The translations under genes were made by a program, and so were the position numbers. Positions 57,557-64,000 of a DNA stretch of 64,000 nucleotides are shown here, one piece after another. The notes below the pieces were generated by a model. It made no database searches. It was not told where the DNA came from and saw only the letters and a list, made by a program, of their open reading frames with translations. The stretch covers positions 11,711,523-11,775,522 of the forward strand of contig OX336342.1 of NCBI GenBank assembly GCA_946902875.1, given 5' to 3'. The stretch's first letter is position 1. The number at the start of each line of letters is the position of its first letter. Source of the DNA: Nematopogon swammerdamellus (Eukaryota; Arthropoda; Insecta; Lepidoptera; Adelidae).

Positions 57557-57575
57557 GGGGGGGGGGGGGGGGGGG
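57557..57575 (+). repeat. Poly-G tract (19)
   Basis: Uninterrupted G run preceded by 'ggttggaggggatgga'; it could fold as a G-quadruplex. Length may also be an assembly or sequencing uncertainty. Confidence 0.85.
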
Positions 57576-57942
57576 CAATTTTTGGGCGATTTACTTATCT
57601 CCCAAAAATATTTTAAAACCATTAAAAAGTCAAAATTTAAAAAAACCGCATGAGAATTAAGATAATTTTTTTTTATTACCTACTTAAATAGCTAACAAAG
57701 AACCATCCCGATTAAACCAACTTTCTAATAAAAAAAAAATTATGAAATCGACAAGAAATAACGCTAACTATAAGCGGTAACTTATAGCGGTGTCATAGTG
57801 CGGTATTCAACAGGTTTGGCGTTGCCCAGCGGAGGATCGACCAACAAAGTGCAGCTCTGCAGCTAATAAAGACTATATTTGAAGTTTTATTATCCGAATC
57901 ATAAAATATGCAATGAGGTAGGTACTTGGGTAGGTATGTCCA

Positions 57943-57994
57943 TAAAAAACCGGCCAAGTGCGAGTCGAACTCGCGCACGGAGGGTTCCGTACCA
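57943..57994 (-). repeat. Family D repeat, terminal fragment
   Basis: 'aaaaaaccggccaagtgcga' then 'gtcgaactcgcgcacggagg', the right end of family D in reverse complement. Confidence 0.75.
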
Positions 57995-58023
57995 TCACAC
58001 AATATATTTGTATTATGTTTTTT

Positions 58024-58350
58024 TTTTTATGAAAACTGACAGAGTTTGCTACATCACCTACAACATCCGTGATGTCAGCCCATAACACCGGGTGAACTAG
58101 GTGCCATGTCAGTGCTTCCCTTCATTTCATGTCGGCTACACTAAACTGAACGGAAAACACGAACTATTTACATAGCCGTTTCGACCGATGTTTCGTTCAG
58201 TGCGGTGGTACCAACCCGGCCGGGATAAACCCTACCACCTAGAAAGGTAAGAAGGGAAGGGACCTACTTTTAACGTGGAATCCGAACCACGGTCAGCCTC
58301 CAACGGTCGAGCGGTCACACATCCAAGTACTAACCGCGCTCAGAATTGCT
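58024..58350 (-). mobile_element. 5S-related SINE (family A)
   Basis: T-run, 'aaaactgacagagtttgcta', full body, and part of the head ('cgagcggtcacacatccaag'). Interrupted before the A-box-like end. Confidence 0.8.
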
Positions 58351-58719
58351 TAATAAATAACAGTCGAACAAAAATGTATGTATACAAAAATTATGTGTTT
58401 TGGAAAATTACAAAACGCCTAAATAAAAGTTTCATACAGCAATGGTTTGATAAAAACCCTACACCGTACCACTGAGCCACCAAATCACATAAACGACCTA
58501 ACGAATATCGGATTCAGTAGGGTCGCTAGGAGTGCCAGAGGCGGAGCCAGACGAAATTTAAATTTCCCGCCAAACTGGCATCGACCAATTAGAGCAACTC
58601 ACCCTATAGACTTTGGATATATGCGACCGGGCGGGCGGCACAAATTTTTCTTGGAGCTTTGTGACTGGTGGCACGTTTGTGACACGTGCTCAAATGCCCG
58701 TGCCGTACCCATTTTTTTT

Positions 58720-59102
58720 TCTCCGGAAATATCGATTTTATTAAAAAACGTGTAATGCCGGCACTTCACTTGGATTAGCGTATTCGTGTTTGTTGCAAAC
58801 ATTTTAGTTTTATCTCGCTCTAAACAAGCCATTAAAGGGAGACGAAACGGAAAATTTTGCCAAATACACGAATACGCTAAGCCAAGTGAAGTGCCGGCAT
58901 AAGAATAAAAGTGTCTTATATTTCATCTAGAAATATGATTTAGGCGAAAAAACATCAACATTCGAGAAATATGAAAAAATAGGTTGTTTTTTTTTCTCTC
59001 CGGTAATATCGACTTAAGTGAAAAACGTGCAAGAATAAAAGTGTCTTATATTTCGTCTAGAAATAAGATTCAGGCGACAAAACATCAACATTCGAGAAAA
59101 TG
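58720..59102. repeat. Direct duplication; one copy split by a MITE
   Basis: Copy 1 is 58720-58754 plus 58900-58970; copy 2 is 58996-59102. They share 'ctccgg.aatatcga', 'gaaaaacgtg', 'agaataaaagtgtcttatat' and 'aacatcaacattcgaga'. Copy 1 is interrupted exactly at a TA. Confidence 0.85.
58755..58899. mobile_element. 145-bp MITE with 33-bp inverted ends, TA target
   Basis: The inverted ends TGCCGGCACTTCACTTGG.. (58756-58787) and their complement (58867-58898) match except for one or two bases. TA lies on both sides (58753-58754 and 58900-58901). The neighbouring duplicate at 58996 lacks the insertion and shows the empty site 'acgtgcaagaat', confirming the boundaries and a 2-bp target duplication. 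Confidence 0.9.
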
Positions 59103-59334
59103 TGGAATAAATTTTCCCGGGATTCAGAAGGCATATCCATGCTAAGATAACGGTCACCAAATCCCGAAAATGAAAATCCGCTCTATGCTTATCATATCAC
59201 TTCCCGTATCATTGGGAAAGGTCTGTGCAAATCAGTGGGACATTAAAAAAAGGGCTGTTAAAAAATATATTTTAAGGACTAAGGAAGTCTCCATTGTTAG
59301 AGTTTATTTTGTCTATGTTCTTCCGCTGTGCGGC

Positions 59335-59386
59335 CGTGTTCCGACAAAACGCGATAACCCGGGTTACCGCGTTTTGTCGGAACACG
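59335..59386. repeat. Hairpin at left end of TIR element
   Basis: CGTGTTCCGACAAAACGCG and its exact complement around a 14-nt 'ataacccgggttac' centre, itself partly palindromic. Confidence 0.9.
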
Positions 59387-59764
59387 TCCTAAAGTGCTCC
59401 TCTACTATAGACCTATCCACTAATGTAAAAAAAAAAAATTTTACTCATTTGTAGGCTGAGATATTCACTAATGGCATTTCATGGTAACTCATAATTTTAT
59501 TCATAATATTCTGATAAAACGATGCAACCTTAGCTTGCAGCGAAACAGTACTTTACCGCGAAACAGTACTTTAGGAAATTATGGGTTTTGTTCGCAGAAT
59601 ACGATGCAACCTAAGGTTCCAGCGTTTTGTCGCAATAGCTTTCTTATGAGAACTCGTTTGGTCATATCAACCTAGTGTAACAGTATTGCTGCTGCACCAG
59701 ATTTTACGGGCCACCTCAATTTACAATTACAAATCTCCACCTAAATTAAAAACCACCACATGCA

Positions 59765-60731
59765 CTCCCTGAAGACACTATAAGAGAAATTGATAGCTTT
59801 ATCGAGTCATTTAAGCCAATGGTGTGATACTATAAACTAGAATATGCTTCAAATTGAAGATATTTGCCGACTGGTGTCAACAGAGCACTCATTTATAAAC
59901 TGTTGAGACTACATCTATCAACTTTAGAAATGAATCCATGTAGCTGGTCAGTGCTCTAGAGGAGAGTAAAATTAAAGAACCAACGTGCAACCCGAACAAG
60001 ACAAATATCCTAAGTGTGAAGCTCATGCTACCGCTCACCCAACAACAATCACAAAAGAAGAACCTCACACATGTGAGGGCTGTGCTTGCGATGCATGTGC
60101 TCATTATCCTCAACACGGAAAGAACAAAAAGACATCGAGGGTCCACCTGAAGAATAACGTTAACAAAAAAACAAAAACAAAAACTACTAGCGCGCTCTAT
60201 ACTGTCGACATGCGAAAAGTAATATAGGTTCCAATCGGCTTTATTAAGAATCGTCAATGATTGTAGTGTTGATTTAAAGTCCATAAAGATAGAGTACCTA
60301 CTTTGACCCCGGACACACTTTTATGTCTGCCGACAGTGCACATGGCGCCATCACCAAAAAGATAAACGCGTCTGGTGACTTGTACGACATGGCTGACTAT
60401 GAAAGTGCAATCATCAATTCCCGTAGAAACACCAAAACAAACACAAACACATGAAGACGTAGTTCTGTTAAAAAACGAACTCAAAAACCAATTTCTGAAG
60501 AAATTTAATATATCTAATCTCAAAACAGGTCCGTTTGAAAAAGACAAGCCTGTAATCTTTAGCAAAAACGATTACGAACAAGAAAACTGGAAGGCCTTGG
60601 AAGTAATCCAAAAGGCACTAAAAGAAGATGTCATGAAAAAAGAAGAAAACAAAGATATGCTTAAAAATCTACAACGTAAACAAGAGCCTATAGAGATGTC
60701 TCCAAAGAGAAGATCTAGAGAATCTCCATAA
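59765..60731 (+). pseudogene. DUF7869-type transposon protein, multiply broken
   Basis: Pieces in order on the plus strand, in alternating frames: LPEDTIREIDSFIESFKPMV, then, after an in-frame TGA, YYKLEYASN, another TGA and RYLPTGVNRALIYKL (59765-59932); EPHTCEGCACDACAHYPQHG and ALYTVDMRKVI (59985-60226), with a Cys/His cluster; FDPGHTFMSADSAHGAITKK and GDLYDMADYESAII (60302-60440); then FEKDKPVIFSKNDYEQENWK to the stop at 60731. The 'IxSFxPxxxHYxxExAPxxRYLP', 'YTVDMQKV', and 'PGHTxMxADSxHxxI' series is that of insect DUF7869 proteins. The central catalytic-like region between 60226 and 60302 is deleted, and at least two stops and three frameshifts are present. The last 90 residues are lysine- and glutamate-rich. 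Confidence 0.65.
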
Positions 60732-61379
60732 GTACATGCCCGAATCCAGACATATTTTTTATATAAACTTTCTTCGGGATGTACCAGACCTAGATGAATC
60801 CCGTGCCGAATATTTTGAATACATTTTATATACTTAACTTCAAAAATTCTTTATTTTCTTACGTTAAATAATACATTATAATCTCGTCTGCTTAGAGGGT
60901 GTGATCCGCCAAAACGCTGCAACCTAAGATTGCCGCGTTTTATCAGAATATTTTAATTATAACTTTATTTATATTGTTCAGACAAAACATCGTTTTCCGC
61001 TTTTCCGAGGTTTCCTTCCAATATATCAAGTTGAAATGTTCTAGTAAAATGTAGAAAACAGTTAAAACTAAAACATAAAAAAAATTATAATTAAATATAC
61101 CCAATGGTTTAGATTTTATGAACCTTCAAAGGTAAAAACCTTCAAACGCGATTTTCTCAAATCAACGTTTTTTAGGTTGCAGCGTCTTGCCGGAACACGG
61201 CCGAGTAGGTAAATTAGCGCCGCTTTTTTCCGATCACTGGTTCGGTCCGACACTAAGGTTCGGACATGATCACATGAAGGAGAGAAACATAAAGTTTATT
61301 AGCAAATCGCAGGAAGCCATGGACCTCCATGCTGGAAGCGTGTGAACGAAGCCACTTTTTCAATCCAAACGAACTTCAG

Positions 61380-61772
61380 AGCAGTCAAGCAAGAGTTCAC
61401 CTCGCTCGCCGCCATTTCGTTTCATTCCGCTGCGCGACCGACATTCTGAATAAAATTCTAGTGAAGCTTTTGGAAGTGTTGTTGAAGTGCTAAAGTCAAA
61501 TAAATTGTAGTGATATTTTATCCGGTTGTTTGAAACGGGCAGGTTCAATATTTGTGAATCAACTAATCCAAGAGGAGTCTCTATGAGTAACAATCAGCTG
61601 ATATCCGTCAATCGATTGTCAACACAATTTTATTACATAATTTTGTTTGGATTATTTCTTATTTTATAAATTGGCAAACAAACAACTACAATGAATTTGA
61701 GCCGCGCGTTTGAGTTCAGCTCTTACGTAGGCCATTAATTGCTCGTGCTGCGGAAATGTAGCTACCGCAAAC
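61380..61772 (+). promoter_or_regulatory. Probable AGBL5 promoter / 5' UTR
   Basis: A GC-richer stretch includes GCCGCCATTT at 61408-61417 (a Pho/YY1-like GCCAT core). The leader runs to an ATG with good context (aaacATGG). The transcription start is not resolved. Confidence 0.35.
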
Positions 61773-61875
61773 ATGGAGCACGGCGACGTTCTGGAGGAGG
61801 CGGGTTTCTTCTTCATACACAACTTCGACTCTGGAAATCTTGGTCATGTGGAGCGCGTGCCCTCCGACCTCATCC
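61773..61875 (+). CDS. AGBL5: AGBL5 coding exon 1
   Basis: ATG at 61773; donor ATCC|GTGAGT; 34 codons plus one base. Confidence 0.88.
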
Positions 61876-63481
61876 GTGAGTGTCCCGCCCTACATTGTGC
61901 AAGGATACACTAGTCGAAGACACGAGTTACGCTAACATATTATGACCACGTCCCAGCTTATTTGGACTGCTTCCAAATAGCTGCAATAACATTGTTTTGG
62001 TCTTAGCGAGATGTTAACAGTTTACTGACTGATTATTCTCATACAAAGAACTTCTTTCGGCTGGGGTTTCTATTACGTACACCTTTCTTTCAACTAGCTG
62101 GTATGATAGGCGTGTAGTTTAGGCTTTTACGATTCTAAAGATGTAATTTTTATTCTGCGGAATTGCGTAGTTTCGGAGAAAAAAAATATTGAAAAAAATA
62201 TGTTTCATACAAAATTAATTTTCGCAATTTTTTTTTTTAAATGCACTAAAACATTTATTTTCAATAGAAATTTATGCAAAAACGACATGCGCCGCCTCAA
62301 CATTGGTCTTCTGTAATTAACCCTGGTTATTTTTTTTTAAACCACCAAACATTCACCCATACCACTTCCCTTGTTAGGTTTCCATATCCCGTACGGAGGC
62401 CTATTACTAAGCCTCCGCCGTCCGTCTGTCCGAGGGCTGTATCTCTTGAACCGTAATAGGTAGCCTGTTGAAATTTTCACAGAATATGTGTTACTATGGC
62501 AGATATAACAATAAATAAGAAAATGTTAAAAACTAAGGGGGGCTCCCATACAACAAACGTCCGAAAAATCGATTAGTCACACTATTGAATAATAGATGGC
62601 GCCATAGGCTTTTATACATTGCATTGTTGAAAGACAAAAGATAGGCGGATAATAGCGGATACATACGGAATATAAATTTCCTAATATATAATATAATATA
62701 AATACATTGCACGGAGGAAATGTATATTCTAACTAAACCAATGTTTTGTTGCCTTAAAAAAACTTTTTTTTTTTATTTTGTATGAAATTTTTTCGTGAAA
62801 TATTATTTATGGCCCCAATTTAGATTCCACAGTCTTTTCTAACAGCAATATTTTGTGGTCCTTTATGCTCCTGTATTTTTTTTTTACCAGGTGTACGTAA
62901 TGGAAACCCGCCCCCTTCTTTCTCTACAAAAAAATTTAGAAATTTTTTGATTTAAAACAAAATGTTCTACAACACCATATAATTTTGCCTGAATGAATTA
63001 CTGTACACTTCAAGCAATAGACCAAGTAGAGCTTAGGAACGCAATGTTTCACTGCATTCATATGAATCACTCCCTCTGGCTAGTACGTATACTTCAATGG
63101 TGGATGCTAAATATTATTCTCAGCTCAAACTTGTTTCAGCGCAACATTCTAGGAACATGAGTTATTAAAACTAAATTATTTCTTCTTTTTTTTACATTTA
63201 AAATGTTCAACATTGGTCATAATAGCTCCAATAATTTAACAATGCATTTTATATAATATATATTCATTTTGTAAAAAACCTGCACAGATTAAATATGTCT
63301 GGTGTGACGGGTAACGGTTGTGTTGACAGTATCAAGTATCAATCACCGCACCAACAGTCTGGAGACGCCCGAGTATGAGTTCAACGTGTGGACACGTCCA
63401 GACTGCGCTGGCACTGTGTTCGAGAACGGGAACCGAACCTGGTTCTATTTCGGAGTGCAGGGGGGGCAGTCTAATGCACTG
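61773..63481 (+). CDS. AGBL5: Cytosolic carboxypeptidase 5 (tubulin deglutamylase), 5' part
   Basis: Exons 61773-61875 and 63330-63481 join in phase (C|TA = Leu) to give 85 residues starting [20 protein letters not shown] and continuing [23 protein letters not shown] and [16 protein letters not shown]. 'FDSGNLxHVE', '[14 protein letters not shown]' and 'FENGNRxWFYF' are hallmarks of the N-terminal beta-sandwich of CCP5/AGBL5. In known members this M14D metallocarboxypeptidase removes glutamate, including branch-point glutamates, from polyglutamylated tubulin. The zinc site and catalytic residues lie beyond the window. The start codon is supported by a good Kozak context, and the N-terminus has about the length usual in the family. 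Insects call the gene by various names (Drosophila NnaD-type); the symbol is the vertebrate one. Confidence 0.88.
62376..62680 (+). repeat. Family D repeat in AGBL5 intron 1
   Basis: 'taggtttccatatcccgtac', tccgtc run, 'tcttgaaccgtaataggtag' and 'atagatggcgccatag'. Same subfamily as 17697; the right end is replaced by AT-rich sequence. Confidence 0.75.
63330..63481 (+). CDS. AGBL5: AGBL5 coding exon 2
   Basis: Acceptor 'tgtgttgacag'. The donor CTG|GTACCT is non-ideal but is chosen because the protein match ends at GGQSNAL and the following frame (VPICIIYIY) is unlike the family. The exon ends in phase 0. Confidence 0.82.
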
Positions 63482-64000
63482 GTACCTATTTGCATAATAT
63501 ACATTTACGCTCCAGCGGTCGCGCTCCTAAATGTGGCACGAGTGGCCTCTTACGGATCCACGGTCCGTATGCACGCCGCCGCAAGTATATTGAAATATTA
63601 TAATGTTTGTGTAATTAAAGGCGCGTCTCCTGCGCGTGTTCTTTCGAAACCTTACACAAAAACATTTTTTTTCATGCACAAGCTGTCTCCTGAAAATGTG
63701 AATGACTACATGAAAATGTTTCTGGTTTAAACAAAAGTTAATTTTGTGTAGACGTCAAAATGAGTTCCGACGGGGAAAACGTGCTTTCAGTTTTAGCTAT
63801 TGCAGATGTCTCTGTTTCCGAACTTGGTATGAGCATTGACTTATATATTAATAGACTTATGCTCGATTGGTTCGCACTGTCATTAGCCAAACGGTCTATC
63901 TTGAGTTTACGGTCTGTCAGTCGCACGCTCGGCGAGCGCAGAGAAGCCAAAAGGAGAAGGTTGAGTTTAGCATGTGTGTATGCATGTATGTAAGTATATG
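63482..64000 (+). other. AGBL5 intron 2 with unexplained open frames
   Basis: Two frames, a GC-rich one at 63500-63730 and one from ATG 63760 to 63993 (MSSDGENVLSVLAIADVSVS), look more protein-like than random intron, and the second ends in an Arg-rich segment (RTLGERREAKRRRLS). I do not recognise the family; a transposon fragment is likely. Confidence 0.3.

Larger units (their letters stand above)
59332..61202 (+). mobile_element. 1.9 kb TIR element with broken DUF7869-like gene
   Basis: The ends are GGCCGTGTTCCGACAAAACG (59332-) and the complement CGTCTTGCCGGAACACGGCC (-61202), with two mismatches. The interior carries decayed coding sequence on the plus strand (59765-60731). Palindromic subterminal modules of the form 'aaaacgctgcaa...ttgccgcgtttt' recur at about 59517, 59600 and 60909, and the right end repeats 'aggttgcagcg'. 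The left end has duplicated into a hairpin (59335-59386). No target duplication is evident. Confidence 0.6.

Overview
This looks like a eukaryotic, almost certainly lepidopteran (moth or butterfly) nuclear genome segment. It is AT-rich, its genes are split by GT-AG introns, and it is crowded with short repeats typical of Lepidoptera: 5S-rRNA/tRNA-related SINEs, the repeat that starts with a 'ggtttccgtatccc' motif and ends 'cgagtccgactcgcacttggccggtttt', LINE 3' ends, MITEs and fold-back elements. No bacterial operon, rRNA, functional tRNA or CRISPR is present. Species assignment is inference; the repeat and gene identifications rest on reading the sequence and on recalled family knowledge, without database searches.

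Two host protein-coding genes can be built by joining exons with matching splice phases. (1) A plus-strand gene with seven coding exons (10729-52986) encodes a 343-residue, probably two-pass membrane protein. A tiny first coding exon at 10729-10763 is separated by a 36.9 kb intron from six clustered exons at 47643-52986. The exons sum to exactly 344 codons including the stop. The fold resembles the TMEM200 type only weakly. (2) The first two coding exons of a plus-strand tubulin deglutamylase, cytosolic carboxypeptidase 5 (AGBL5/CCP5), lie at 61773-61875 and 63330-63481; the gene runs off the right edge. Weaker coding candidates are a possible MADF-like start at 3201, an orphan GC-rich exon at 42170, and a 43-codon ORF behind a CRE/initiator at 5302.

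Layout: 1-9600 is intergenic with SINEs, a small tandem duplication and promoter-like GC islands. 9606-10495 is a complete non-autonomous hAT element with a perfect 8-bp target duplication, sitting about 230 bp upstream of the first coding exon. 10764-47642 is the giant intron. It holds LINE 3' ends, a 283-bp fold-back element with hammerhead-like cores (18379-18661), a TIR element (19331-19776), a ~2 kb satellite of 21-bp units with a recent 625-bp higher-order duplication (20513-22467), a 30-bp minisatellite, a ~2.1 kb TIR element with a broken DUF7869-like gene (30365-32478), several hairpins, a 454-bp TA-flanked element (40802-41255) and a Tigger/pogo remnant (43525-44165). 47643-52986 is the exon cluster, with SINEs and a TIR element in its introns. 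53000-61400 is the 3' UTR and an intergenic zone with a second, unrelated-TIR DUF7869-like element (59332-61202) and a MITE whose empty site is preserved in an adjacent duplicate. 61400-64000 is the AGBL5 promoter and 5' end.

The two host genes show no functional link to each other. The most unusual content is the pair of decayed DUF7869-type elements with different terminal repeats, the fold-back element with possible ribozyme cores, and the satellite with a datable internal duplication.
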